A DNA stretch of 64,000 bases from Anodontia alba (GCA_964016985.1 OZ024821.1:17832293-17896292); one strand, 5' to 3'. Counted from the stretch's first letter, positions 1 to 9,962 are shown. The notes: generated by a model from the letters alone, not told the origin. Numbers and translations are program-made.

Positions 1-266
1 GGTCTATAATGAGACGAAAAAACGGCCGGTTTTCTTCTTCACTAAGAAAATCCGGCTGTAGAGGTGGTATCTCTCACAATCTCTACAGCCTTCTTTTCCA
101 GTAGAATCTGCACCTCCTCCCTCAAGTGGTTTAAATGTTGTTGAGCTACAGGGAACAGAATTGGAGACAACGATAATGGAGGTTCCCTTGCAAAAGGAAT
201 CCTGTAGCCCTTCCGGAGAATAGAAAGGGCCCAGGAATCCCGAGTTATGGCTGACCAAGCCTCCAC
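1..266 (-). pseudogene. Start of DIRS-type reverse transcriptase domain, frameshifted
   Basis: The minus strand reads WSAITRDSWALSILRKGY, then EKKAVEIVRD, then SRIFLVKKKTGRF. This is the recognisable start of a DIRS-family RT, where a 'W..I..D.W.LS...GY..PF' block precedes the 'SR.FLV.KKTG..R.IIDL' block. The second block is in another frame from the first, with a shift near 45-60. A second shift sits in the homopolymer run near position 20-25, just before the expected 'IID' residues. The frame of the first block is the same as that of the upstream Gag C-terminus, separated by one TAA at 273-275. The palm-domain catalytic aspartates would be left of the window. Confidence 0.75.
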
Positions 267-272
267 AAAAAT

Positions 273-2826
273 TTAACGAGCTCCCACCGGAAGAGAAGGA
301 TGAGGTGCAGATGGAAGGGCCCTGATGATGTCATTTACTCCTCCTAGCGGGCCCCCCCTGAAAGAAGATGATCCACCACGGCCCCCCTTGGTGGATCGAA
401 ACCGTTTGAAAGAGACAGCAGACAAAGAAGAAGTGGAAGTGGGAACTCGGCTAGCTTTTGGTTCCCACCTAGACTTCTTCGCTGGATTTGAATTAAAAGT
501 AGAGGAGGAAGGTCTCTTTCTGTTGGCCGATACTCCTGAATAATTTGCTCTCAGGAGGGAATGATGTCTATCGTCTAAATTTGCTCTGAAAACTTCCTCT
601 ACTTTACACCCAAAAAGAGAGGAAGAATTCAGAGGAGCTGCTCTAAGATTGTCCTTGTTATGAGATAAAAGTAAATTAGAGGTATTTAGAGCAGCGTTAC
701 GGCGCTGATGCAACAGCACAGCAGACACAGATAGGCCTAGGGCCATGATGTGCTTAGCAGAGCGGTTCACTGCTAGAAGTAGACTACGCAGAACATCCGG
801 GTCAACATGCTCTGCGCAGAGGACCTGAAATGCAGCCGAACCAAAAAAATCACAATGTGAACTGATGGCCACCGCTCTCCTTGCTAACCGCTCCAGGTAC
901 TCTAAATGAGCCACTGGTAAAGAGGCGAATCTGCCCACTGAGATGCCTAGCCTGCCAGCGTCAGCATCAAGGGTGGGTATCTTACTCGGCCAAAATTCCG
1001 TATGACAAGCGTAAGAATGTGGTCGAGCAAGGTAATCAATTGTAATCAATTGTTTTCTTAGGTACATACCAATTTGGATTATTTCTAGCCTCTGCGGTGT
1101 TGTCAAACAGCTTCCCCATCAACTGGTTCACTGTTGAGGATTCTGGAAGTGTTGACCTGGAGGAAGTAGGCTGGTCCAAAATAGACTCAAGCAGGGAATG
1201 GACTCGCGCGCTGTCTTGAGTTTGGTCAGCCTTGGGGCAAAGGTCTCCCAAAAGGGAGTAAACTTCCTCCAGTGTCTCATGGTAGTTTGTGGCAGGCTCA
1301 TGAGACTGGCTCTTTTGAGAAGAACTTAATGAACTCTCTGACAGAGCCTGGTCCGGGACATAATCACATCCATGATATGGAGCCCGGGGGTCTTGGCTAA
1401 TGGTCCAAACATGGTCGCGACCATTGCCAGTGGATCCAGACTGACCCGTGAAAGTTTGCCCCTCCCCTTCTTCAGCAACAGAAGGGAGATCCACTGACGA
1501 AGCCAAGTTGCCCAACCCTGATAGAGTCCTCAATACTGCCTGGGATATGGCTGAGGCAATGTCAGGGGTGCTACGTGAGGGGTTGGTTACCCTCAATGGC
1601 GTAGCTGTAAGACCTAAAGAACTATCCCTGCTCAAAGCAGGAATAGCCACAAAAGGTCTGGCTGCAGAAACACTAGGACCTATAGGGACATCGTCCTCTA
1701 CAGATCCCAGTGCGCTTACAGATGAATAGTCAGCCAATGGAACCCTGCTGCTATTCTGTACCTCCGTATACAAATGCCCGAAGGCTTCATTAACATTCTG
1801 ACTTACCCTGACTGAAGGAAGAGCAGATGATGTGGAAGAGGTACCCAGTCTATTCTTACTATTTCTACTTCTACCCAAGTTGGTAGTACCAATAACTGGT
1901 TCCGCTATCAAAGAATCTGAAAATGAACCTTCCTGAAACATAATACCCGAGCAAGTCGGAATGGCTATAGTATTATTATGTTGAGAAGCCTTACTAATAG
2001 TAGGCACAGTAGAAAGAGATACTTTGGTCTCCTTACCACTTTGAATAGGTTTTGGATTCCTAAATGAATTCACCGCAGGAGAAGTATGAGAAACAGATCC
2101 TGTTACCTGGATATTTGGTGTGGTACGAATGCCAGCAACTAAAGGGAGAGAACCATTCTCCTGGGAAACAGCCTTAGTAATTGAACTGGACGAGCTAGGA
2201 ACGGCTTCGGGACAGGGCAAATATAAGTTGGGGTAATAATCATACCCACTAAAGCCATCCCATGAACCCCAGGGATAAAAATAAGGCCAATAAAAGGGCC
2301 CCTGATCTGCGCCTTCCTGCCAAGAAAATTGAGGGGAAGGCACAGTTACATTACTTGGGAATCAGCCCGCCGTATTAAAGGCCGCCGAGCTAACATACCT
2401 ATAAGGTGTACAATAACCCGGCAGGTACCTAGGTTCGGAATTTCCGCCGGAACAGGGGTTCGCCAGCGCCCCCTGCGTTGCCTTCCGTCGGGAAGCATCG
2501 CTGGGGGCGGGGCGAGGTCCCCTAGTCAAGCATTCATTACTAGTGACAGTAACGGCGACCTGGGGTCCCCTACGTCTGTTTTCCAAATCTGGAGCAGGCT
2601 CAGAGTTCAATTGAAAATTATTCACCAGAGTACAAGAAGGGAATCCCTGAGCCTGCCCCCGACCAGAAGATACATAAGAGGGGAAGTGGGATAATTCTTC
2701 CCAGATCTCTGAAGCCCAATTGGCAGACCTGGCACAAGGAGATAGTTGCGAAAACCCGCAATATCTAAAATATAAATCATGGCTGTCTGCCGGAAGTTTA
2801 GTTTGCTTGCAATTAATGCACAACAT
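273..2826 (-). pseudogene. DIRS-type Gag-like protein, broken by one stop and one frameshift
   Basis: A likely start lies near 2826 (MLCINCKQTKLPADSHDL). It opens a Cys/His cluster (C-x2-C ... H ... C ... C) followed by W-A-S-x-x-W-E-E-L, an N-terminal block I recognise from DIRS Gag proteins. The frame is interrupted by TGA at 2362-2364 and continues in the same frame to 1036. The frame then shifts at a 10-bp tandem duplication (1032-1041 and 1042-1051) and the C-terminal part runs from about 1040 to 276. That part contains the conserved-looking ARPHSYACHTEFWPSKIP block and ends in a basic tail (RKRP, KKSR, RGG) typical of a nucleic-acid-binding Gag end. Total length would be about 850 codons. 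The protein packages element RNA in related families; this copy cannot make it. Confidence 0.72.
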
Positions 2827-3341
2827 CTTACTACTGATATGGGCTACTAAGAAAAGCTTTAGTGAAAATAAAGATACAGACATCTGTTCTAGCAAAAAAT
2901 ACTTCTTTCCAAATCCAAACGTCGTAATCTATACAGAAGGTGCTGACCTCGCAAGCGACCAAAAAATAGTGATGTTTTCTACCTTGCATCTACCCTTTAT
3001 AGTAACAATGTCTACCACATGCATTAGGCGTGCCACACGCTTGGTGCGTGCTTTGGCGGGAATATACCTGGCGCGTCCTGATTGGTTGCTTACGGTGGCG
3101 TGGACGGAAGGGAGCCAGTCCGTGACTGGTACCCGATCTTGGTCACCTAGAAACAGGACGCTTGGTAGGGGGGACAACTAGGACGAGCTATAGTCTGTTT
3201 CAAACAATTTTTTTTTCCTAGTTGTCTTTCTTTTGAAGGTCGATCTCGCGGTGAACCGCTCAAATAAGGCTTATAATATCTTGAGGTGATGTATGCTGAC
3301 ATTGAATTGGAAATTAACAGCCCAGACAATACTAGTCTAAT
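2827..3341. other. Upstream region of the DIRS relic, no gene seen
   Basis: No coding region with family resemblance is visible. The stretch holds a T-rich tract near 3205-3217 flanked by inverted 11-bp motifs, a small 'gcggtgaaccgc' hairpin near 3250 and the 15-bp palindrome noted for the DIRS element. It may contain the retrotransposon's promoter and terminal repeat, but this cannot be shown here. Confidence 0.4.
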
Positions 3342-3930
3342 AAGGCCATGTCCAGCTGGTCAGTTAAACTAACCACACTTTTCCTTGGCATGTTTAGTCC
3401 TCTGAATGGTAAACCAGTACTTGTGCACAGAAACAGACAACAGTAGTTACAACAGTAGTTACTGCCTTTCCAGAGTCAGTCGAAGGGAGAGAATGACCAG
3501 AGAAAATGTTTCATGATCAATTTCCATGAAAGAATGTTGCTGGATCCTGTCGGTGAACATGACCTCCTGACCACCAGTCAGATGCACATCTGACTGTTTG
3601 TTTGTGTTGAGGTTTTACCCAGTTTTACCCAGTGGGGTCATGTCGAGCGCGGTCAGTTTACCTAACCACACATTTACTGGGCAGGCTTAGTCCTCTATGC
3701 GGTTAACCAGTATTGTGCACATTCTTTCGCCAGAAACTGACAACTGCCCTTCTTGTATCAGCGGAAGGGAGAGAATGACCATAGAAAATATTTCACGATC
3801 AATCTCCATGAAAGAATGTTGCCGACCTCGGCGGGGGTTGAACCCGCGACCTCCTGGTCTCCAGTCGGACGGCGCATCCAACTGAGCCACCGAGGCCGGC
3901 TGCACATCTGACTGAGCCACCGAGGCGGGA
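3342..3930 (-). mobile_element. SINE-A copy 1 (older, split by a younger SINE-A)
   Basis: The two halves, 3342-3582 and 3901-3930, together match the SINE-A layout: 3' tail side first on the plus strand, tRNA-like head last. This copy is more diverged than the inner one. It has an internal duplication of 'acagtagtta' near 3440-3465. It was interrupted by SINE-A copy 2 at the B-box side of its head. Confidence 0.75.
3597..3900 (-). mobile_element. SINE-A copy 2, tRNA-derived, nested in copy 1
   Basis: Read on the minus strand, the element starts with a tRNA-like head. The A-box-like tggctcagttgg is at 3878-3889 and the B-box-like ggttcaaccc at 3835-3844. A conserved body follows and the element ends in a tail of caaa-type units. 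A perfect 14-bp target duplication, tgcacatctgactg, lies at 3583-3596 and 3901-3914. The structure fits an RNA polymerase III SINE mobilised by a LINE. Similarity to the molluscan V-SINE family RUDI is possible but was not tested. Short open frames inside it are not genes. Confidence 0.9.
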
Positions 3931-4136
3931 ATGGGGTTTAAGGGCAGTTCAACCCATTAAGGTCATTTACATCAATATGGTTTACTAAGATCATCATCTA
4001 AATGAAATATATGGGCACATATGGATAAATGGGAAATAAAAACACTTCAAAACTGTTATCTAGTGTGTATGTGTGCATTTGTGTGTGCTTGCATGCGTAT
4101 GTGTGCCTGCATGTGTGTGTGATAACATCTTCTTAC
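3931..4136. other. Intron sequence with a GT-rich tract
   Basis: The region 4056-4120 is an imperfect (GT)n run mixed with 'gcatgc' units, just downstream of the splice donor of the laminin exon at 4137. Nothing else is recognised. Confidence 0.5.
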
Positions 4137-4249
4137 CTTCACAGTCACCCTTTGGCAGAGCAAAAGGATCACCAAAATAAGCAGGTAAACATTTTTCACA
4201 ACTGAATCCTGCTGTGTTGTATATACACTTCTTACATTCTCCACTGGTT
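4137..4249 (-). CDS. LAMC1: Laminin gamma chain, exon k (last exon in window): LE module, second half of nidogen-binding module
   Basis: The minus strand has a cag acceptor directly above 4249 and a gtaaga donor below 4137. The exon starts with one base that completes an Arg codon from the exon at 5312 and ends with one base of the next codon. It encodes [20 protein letters not shown] and then [18 protein letters not shown]. The Cys spacing is that of a laminin EGF-like (LE) repeat. The Tyr in CIYN (4219-4221) corresponds to the Tyr that helps bind nidogen in vertebrate gamma-1. No further laminin exon is found between 4136 and position 1, so the next intron is at least 4.1 kb and contains the DIRS relic. 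Confidence 0.92.
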
Positions 4250-5311
4250 CTGTGAAAAGAAACAAAGAATACATTTCACTTTTATGTAAATGCTGTTGGT
4301 ACTCAAAAAAACAATTCACTGAGGTAAAATGTTTCTTTTTAGTATCTGCATAAGAAATTGGGAGAACATTTTCCTGAATTTTCATCTAATTCAAAGTATT
4401 GACCCTGTACATGTACATGGTAATCATATTTATTATACACATGCATCTTCCATCACTGACACCACTTTCAAACAATTATATTTCTTACAGTCTGATCCAA
4501 AGAGCTGAATCAGTTCAGAGTCTTGATTTTTCCAGATCCTATCACACCCTCTCAAATGAGAAATGTTTAGGCAGTTGTCAAGATATCAAAGCAGCATGTA
4601 CATAACCTTCACATATCTTTAACAGCTCTAAGCGGACATTAATGACAAAAATAAACAGATCTGTTTTCATGACATTCATTATTGACCCCTTAAAGTGCCA
4701 TATACAATTGTAGTAGATGGCATTTTACTTTTTTTTTCTAGAAAATAAAGATTTACATTTCATGGGAATCAACTGCTTAGCAGATGAATCACATCAAATA
4801 CCAACTTATTTTCTCTGAAAAATTAATGATACTTGAAAATGTTGCCTGCTGCTGTTTTGAATGGAGCTTTTAGGGTTATTTTTAAAGTATATAATAAACA
4901 CATTGCAACTATAGTAACATAATCTGATGGCCTGAATCACGTCTTAACCGTAGTCCTGCTGAACCCAGGTATGTCCTGCCTTTGCAAACAGTGTAGATCC
5001 AGATCAGTTGGCTTCTGAAGAAACCAAATGATCTGGATCTGCCCTGTTTGCCATTAAAAATGTGAATTTAGACCAACAATCTGTAGCAAGTAATTTGATT
5101 GGCTCAAAACTAGAAATGGGCATGGCATCTTAATTTATTCAGCAGGACAAGGGTTAAGAATGTTTCCAAATCTCCAGATCACACTCGATGAATCTCATGT
5201 AATCTTGTGATCTGGGAATATCCACTCAACTTGGAACAGAGAATCAAATCATGCTTCTGCAGTAATAATATGTATATAATCAACAAGATACTAACAGAAA
5301 GAAATTCTCAC
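4250..5311. other. Laminin intron with MITE-D and MITE-B copies
   Basis: A degraded MITE-D palindrome lies around 4725-4850 (arms around 'tttacatttcatg'). A MITE-B copy lies at 4944-5157. The rest is AT-rich sequence with no gene signal. Confidence 0.55.
4944..5157. mobile_element. MITE-B copy (TTAA-flanked, hairpin core)
   Basis: The ends resemble ttaaccc..tcctgctgaa and ttcagcaggacaagggttaa, with TTAA at both borders (4944-4947 and 5154-5157). The interior has the palindromic core with 'gcaaacagtgtagatccaga' and its complement. TTAA targets with CCY-starting ends are typical of piggyBac-type non-autonomous elements. This superfamily call is inference. Confidence 0.75.
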
Positions 5312-5627
5312 CGATTACAATTTCCAACAGCATTCGGATCAATATTGTCATTACACATGCATCTCTGGCAAGGACGTTCTGTTCCATACCATCCCTTGGG
5401 GTCACCATAGAAACCATCTAAACAAATATCGCAGAGATTTCCACCATAGCCCTCCTCACACTGGGTACAGATAATCTCTCCTCCTGGAATCTGTATACAG
5501 GGGCTCTGTCCAGGACAGGGGCAGGGCAAACAGTCATCTGGAGTACCATCCCTTGCAGTACCATAGTAACCAACAGCGCAACTCTCACAGTTGTCTCCCA
5601 TAGTGTTGTGCATGCAGATACAGCGGC
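5312..5627 (-). CDS. LAMC1: Laminin gamma chain, exon j: domain III LE modules with the NIDPNAV nidogen-binding loop
   Basis: The acceptor cag lies above 5627 and the donor gtgaga below 5312. The exon begins with two bases that complete a Gly codon (phase 1 junction) and ends two bases into an Arg codon. It encodes GRCICMHNTMGDNCESC, GYYGTARDGTPDDCLPCPCP, ICTQCEEGYGGNLCDICLDG and CMCNDNIDPNAVGNCNR. The PCPCPG module and the DNIDPNAVGNCNR block match gamma-1 chains specifically, which is the main reason for calling this LAMC1-type (fly LanB2) and not a beta or alpha chain. NIDPNAV is encoded at 5326-5346 and is the known nidogen-binding loop of gamma-1. Confidence 0.95.
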
Positions 5628-7036
5628 CTGAAACCAATCAGTAACATAGCATCAAATAAGAGGCTTTCTTTTCTACCAAAAAGTATAGATATTTTTCTTA
5701 TTTCTCCATGAAACCATAACTAAGTTGTCATTGCTCCAAATATGAGCGCGTATCAATATAATATTTTTCTTATTTGATCTATGAAAAAATAATTATGTTG
5801 TGGGTACTCATTAGAAGTGCCTTGGCAAGGCACTTCTAATGAGTACCCACAACATAATTTCTAATTCTAAGGCACTTCTAATGTGTACCCACAACATTAT
5901 GTTTTTGTGGAGAAATAAAAAAAAATGCAAGTATGTTTTTATTGCAAAACTTGCCTTATCTGGAGCTGTCTTGTGGGCACTCATTAGAAGTGCCTCAACA
6001 AGGTGCTTCTAATAGGTACACCTTAACATATGTTTTCATTGAGAAATAACAAAACATATATATCTGGATTGCCCTCTTATCCGGAGCCATGCAGTATTTA
6101 ATATGTTATACAACTGCTTTCTTATGCTGCAGATGTCAGGGTTGGATTTAGGATTTCAGGCAGTGGGGTTCAATTTAGACAATTTTAGGCAACAAGAAAT
6201 TTGTGGAATGGCTATGTTGCGACTGTGAAACAGAGCTAAATGTACAGACTAAACATTGTTCAGCCAAGTGTGAAAAGTAGGTAAAGTCAGCAACAGTCGA
6301 TGGCAATGGGCAGGGTGCACTTTTCTTGACCCCCTTTTTGATCTGTTCTTTGATGTGAAGGTTTATGGACCTGTCAAACAAGTTTTAAAATGACTAAAAA
6401 AAGGGGAAGAATTGTAACATTTGCCAAAAGATTTACTTGATCCAGGCTGTTGATATATATTCACATATTTAATGACAAATAGTGCCAACTGATCAGGATC
6501 TACACTGCTTGCAAAGGCAGGGCATATCATGATTCAGCAAAACCAGGGTAAAGTATCCATGTATGAAAGGTAACTCAAGTGTAATACAGTCGAACTTCAA
6601 TGGCTCGAACATCGTTGGGACCATGGAAATTCGTTCGAGACATGGTAAGTTCGAGCCACTGAGGGTTAATCATGGCACCAGTTCAGGAAGCAAATAGCAA
6701 TAATTTAGGAAAATCTTTTTGATTTTCTACACAATGATTGTATGTCGAGTGTACTCATTAGAATTGCCTCAATAAGGCAATTCCAATGAGTACACACAAC
6801 ATACAATTCCATGATAAAATAGGAAAAAATCCCTAAAAATTTGTTTTCTTGAGCTATTGGAAGAATTTTGTAGGGACTGTAAAAAGAGTTCTAATCATCC
6901 GCGGTAAACAAGCCATCTGTGTTCGAGCCATTCAGATTATACTGTAATTCATGAGACATCCTTGTCTGCAACAACCCACACAGTGAGTCATGTGAAATTA
7001 AGAATAATTTAGTTAGAAACAATAACTGAAACTTAC
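5628..7036. other. Laminin intron with MITE-A-type palindromes, a MITE-B fragment and a MITE-G
   Basis: Palindromic core-A sequences lie at about 5800-5905 and 5965-6045, with arms around 'gtgggtactcattagaagtg'. A diverged MITE-B half lies at about 6425-6555. MITE-G is at 6587-6944. A run with no recognised feature covers about 6100-6420. Confidence 0.6.
6587..6944. mobile_element. MITE-G: CAGTCGAAC-ended element with core-A palindrome
   Basis: The left end is cagtcgaacttcaatggctc after a TA; the right end reads cgagccattcag..actg before TA. In the middle (about 6745-6815) sits a palindrome with arms 'gtactcattagaattgcc'. CAGT ends next to TA point to the Tc1/mariner/pogo group. It is non-autonomous; no transposase is seen. 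Confidence 0.7.
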
Positions 7037-7264
7037 CCGAGTCTGCATCACACTGTTCTGAGTGGTTATTACACTGGCAGGGCACACAGGAAGCAAATTT
7101 TCCACCAAATGCTGGATCCCGTTTGTATCCAGGAGCACAGGACTCACAGAACTGTCCAACATAGCCTTCAGGGCAAGTACAGCTCTCAACCCATGTTGCC
7201 TCTTCATCGCCGTCAAACCCTCGCCTTGCAGTTCCCAGGTGGATATCATCAATAAAACCAACAC
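7037..7264 (-). CDS. LAMC1: Laminin gamma chain, exon i: end of L4 domain and following LE modules
   Basis: The acceptor is tttag above 7264 and the donor gtaagt below 7037; both junctions are phase 1. The exon encodes VGFIDDIHLGTARRGFDGDE, then ATWVESCTCPEGYVGQFCES, then CVPCQCNNHSEQCDADS. 'GFIDDIHLGTA' is the end of the laminin L4 (IV) domain, and 'WVESCTCP.GY.GQFC' is the LE half-module that resumes after L4 in gamma chains. Open frames in the other phases across this exon are shadows. Confidence 0.93.
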
Positions 7265-7786
7265 CTAAACATTATACAAGCTATCATTACTGTATTTTGT
7301 CAATTTTATGGTATCAAACTTAATGTCTACATTGAAATCATTTCTGATGTAAACATATAGATATTTCTAGACTGTGTAGCCATACAGTATCGATGGGTAA
7401 AAAATATTGATACAGCGATATCGCGATATTCAATGACAGCTCTACAGTACCAACTGCGTTACAGGGCACATTTTTTTTTATTATTATTTCTAGGTTTACA
7501 GGAAAGCCTAGCCCAGGATTTTAGCCCCCCCAGGAAAATCAAATTTGCAATTCAAATGTTACTTTTATGTCCCTACCCTTCAAATCCGGGGCTGTAATAT
7601 AGCATTTTTACATGTATTTTTGTTTGAAAATTATTTTATTTGATCGACCCAAGGTTGTTTTTTTTTTTTTTTTTTTTTTTATTTTTAGTCTTCCCTTCCA
7701 ACAATAACTTTTTAAGTAATCTCCCGTAAACCTAAAGATAAAAAAACCAACTCTGGCCTTATTAACTTTTCTATTCTAAGACTTAC
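7265..7786. other. Short laminin intron with poly-T tracts
   Basis: Poly-T runs lie at about 7469-7478 and 7658-7680. No repeat family is confidently assigned. It separates two parts of the L4 domain. Confidence 0.5.
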
Positions 7787-8089
7787 CATCTGGATTATAC
7801 GTAGCTCTGATCTTTATAGCTGTAATGTTGGCCAGAATTGATATAAATGTCTCTGCCTTAAGCTTCGGGTACCACTGGTAATTTGGATGTTCATTCAACC
7901 TGAACCTGTACTCCTGTGCTTCCAACCCAGGTGTGGGGTTTCCTTGTGAGTAGAATGGGGCTGAGATTCTCTGACCAGCTCCTTCAATGATGATGTCAAG
8001 AATAGATGCTGCTGCTTTTTCCTCACCAATACGTAGTTTGTAAGTCAGGAGCTGGTTGTAGCTGAACCTCTGGTCACCAAGGTAACGGG
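7787..8089 (-). CDS. LAMC1: Laminin gamma chain, exon h: core of L4 (domain IV)
   Basis: The acceptor is ttccag above 8089 and the donor gtaagt below 7787, with phase 1 at both ends. The exon encodes ARYLGDQRFSYNQLLTYKLR, SILDIIIEGAGQRISAPFYS and EYRFRLNEHPNYQWYPKL, ending IKIRATYNPD. This is the beta-sandwich L4 domain inserted between LE repeats in laminin gamma chains; the 'FLG..RLSY...L.F.L' and 'Y.FRL.E' motifs are the family signature. There is no in-frame stop. Confidence 0.94.
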
Positions 8090-8432
8090 CTGGAAAGACA
8101 TATTAGATGTACAATACATATCGCTAGATATCTAAGGCTGGCTAATCAGAGTTGAAAAAATAATTGATTATCAGTCATGCCATTGTGATCAATAATCTAT
8201 CAGTAATCACTGAAGATTTGGTCATGATTTTACCTGTCTACCTGAGCATGACTCTTACCATATGTTATACTTTACTGTATGAATTTGGTCAGACAGGCCT
8301 AAGCAAACAATGTAGACCAAGACGAGACGCTGCAAATGCGGCTTCTCATCAGGGTCTGCACTGTTTGTCACTCATCCAGCTATTTCTGGACACAATATTG
8401 GGTAGTAAATTATTATTTAAATTTATTATTCA

Positions 8433-8676
8433 GGGCCCATTTGTTCAAAACTAACAATGTCATTAGTTAACGATTTGTTAAAATTTACATCGAGTGATAC
8501 GCAAATATGCTGAAATGTTTTGCTGAAAAAATGTGAGTAGCTTTTGCAGTGCAAAAGTTACTCACATTTTTTCAGCAAAAAATATCAGAATATTGTGCAT
8601 TGAATCCACTAAAACAGTTAACGAAATGACCCTTAATAAGCTTGTTAAGCTAACGACGCTTTGAACAACTGGGCCC
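8433..8676. mobile_element. MITE-C copy (gggccca-ended palindromic element)
   Basis: The ends are gggcccatttgttcaaa and tttgaacaactgggccc. The centre is a hairpin with arms 'gctgaaaaaatgtgagtagc' and its complement. The same layout recurs at 14331-14574 and 57290-57531, with partial copies near 50525-50722 and 53775-53889. The superfamily is not assigned. Confidence 0.75.
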
Positions 8677-8957
8677 AGATTTTAAATAAAGTATGGTAAG
8701 GAGTAAAGGTGTGTGAGTACTAAGGGTACATAGGGTAAAGTAACTGACACAGAAATGAAATTATCGATTATTAGCAAATTTGTAACGATAATCATTTTTG
8801 TGGTATTTATCACTCAATTAATTGATTATCCAATGAACTGTGCCAGCCTTATATAAGATAACACAGTTATTAGATAAATATTTTTCTTATTTCTCCATGA
8901 AAACTATGCTTTCGGTATTCATGAGAAGAACCTCATGGGCTTCTAATGAGTACACAC

Positions 8958-9240
8958 AACATGTCATTACGAAAACATGCCTATTCAAATATATTGAAAA
9001 TTTCCCCACCAAAAAATGAAAGTTTCAGATAAAAATTCTGATATTTTTCATATTTCTGCTCAAAACACAGATTGTGTGTACTTGTTAGAACTGCCTCGCC
9101 GAGGCGGTTCTAACAAGTACCCACAATCTATGTTTTTGAAAAAAAATAAGAAAAATAATGTATATCCCTGTAAACCCCAGTTTTACTCTATAAAAGTGGA
9201 GTTTAAGGGGATCAAAATCATACAGGTACGTTTTCATGTT
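8958..9240. mobile_element. MITE-I copy with core-A palindrome
   Basis: It shares 'gaaaacatgcctattcaaat', the 'gtttaaggggatcaaaat' type end and a central palindrome ('gtgtgtacttgttagaactg' arms) with an inverted, diverged copy at about 19120-19430. The exact borders are unclear. Confidence 0.55.
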
Positions 9241-9270
9241 TTTTTGATTTTTTTGAGAAATGGTGTTTTG

Positions 9271-9780
9271 ATGATGATTTGGTGTTTTACATCCCTTTCA
9301 AAATTATTTAAGTCACACTGAGACAATGAAAAGATGATAATAAAAGGCTCTGTGCAATGAATCACTGTACTTACAGTCATGAGCTGAATTCTGCTTGCAG
9401 TGGGATTTGATTTGTGTTTGTTTGTGTTGAGGTTTTACGGCCCAGTCAACCCAATGGGGTCATGTCGAGCGCGGTCAGTTTACCTAACCACACGTTTACT
9501 GGGCAGGCTTTGTCCTCTAAGCGGTTAACCAGTATTGTGCACATTCTTTCGCCAGAAACTGACAACTGCCCTTCTTGAATCAGCGGAAGGGAGAGAATGA
9601 CCGTAGAAAATATTTCATGATCAATCTCCACGAAAGAATGTTGCCGACCTCGGCGGGGGTCGAACCCGCGACCTGGTCTCCAGTCGGACGCGCATCCAAC
9701 TGAGCCACCGAGGCCGGCTACAGTGGGGTTTGAACCTGAGACCTTGTGCTCCGAAGTCGCTAGCTGTAACCACTCGGTAT
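9271..9780 (-). mobile_element. SINE-B copy 1, split by SINE-A copy 3
   Basis: The tail side is 9271-9410 and the head side 9721-9780. The minus strand carries a tRNA-like B box (ggttcaaacc) at the head side. The body includes 'ctgtgcaatgaa' and 'agtcatgagctga' on the plus strand, shared with 9783-9962 and 16868-17035. It was interrupted by SINE-A copy 3 within 'cagtggggtttga'. Confidence 0.75.
9411..9720 (-). mobile_element. SINE-A copy 3, nested in SINE-B
   Basis: A full-length-looking SINE-A of about 310 bp with a tRNA-like head at the right end (A box near 9698-9709, B box near 9656-9665). The target duplication is 13 bp with one mismatch (cagtgggatttga at 9398-9410, cagtggggtttga at 9721-9733). 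Confidence 0.9.
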
Positions 9781-9782
9781 TT

Positions 9783-9962
9783 GGTGTTTTCAGTCTCTTT
9801 CAATATTACTTAAGACATATAAAGAAGATGGAAAAGTGATAATGAAAGGCTCTGTGCAATGAAGCCCTATGCAGTCATGAGCTGATCTCTGTCCACAGTG
9901 GGATTTGAACCAGGGACCTCGTGATCTAAAATCAGGAGCGCTAAATGCTCTGCCATCAGGAC
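9783..9962 (-). mobile_element. SINE-B copy 2
   Basis: On the minus strand a tRNA-like head has 'ctggttcaaatcccactg' (B-box type) and an upstream 'gatggcagagcatttagcgc' (A-box type). The body is shared with the neighbouring SINE-B and the one at 16868. It lies directly next to SINE-B copy 1. Confidence 0.75.

Larger units (their letters stand above)
1..3230 (-). mobile_element. Decayed DIRS-order (tyrosine-recombinase) retrotransposon, 5' part
   Basis: The order read on the minus strand is Gag and then the start of a reverse transcriptase of DIRS type, which continues past the left edge of the window. The RT, RNase H and tyrosine recombinase regions beyond the RT start are therefore not visible. 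The reading frame is broken by stops and frameshifts, so this copy is dead. The sequence upstream of Gag (about 2830-3230) carries short inverted motifs ('gacaactagga' near 3173 and its complement near 3215) and a 15-bp palindrome near 3117, which may belong to the element's terminal repeat. The element boundary on that side was not fixed. Assignment to DIRS rather than Ngaro or PAT is uncertain. Confidence 0.75.

Noticed and set aside
3687..3920. Minus-strand open frame with ASVAQLDAPSDWRPGGRGFN, repeated near 18000, 26000, 30200, 31300
   Set aside because: This is the tRNA-like head of SINE-A translated; the same frame appears in every copy and is explained by RNA polymerase III boxes, not a protein.
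4153..4385. Alternative longer reading of the exon at 4137-4249 as a 109-codon gene
   Set aside because: Only the part between the AG and GT splice signals is laminin-like; the rest is intron translated in another frame.
9891..9962. Possible tRNA gene (A and B box, minus strand)
   Set aside because: No cloverleaf with a plausible anticodon arm and acceptor stem can be drawn; the segment is followed by a repeated SINE-B body.
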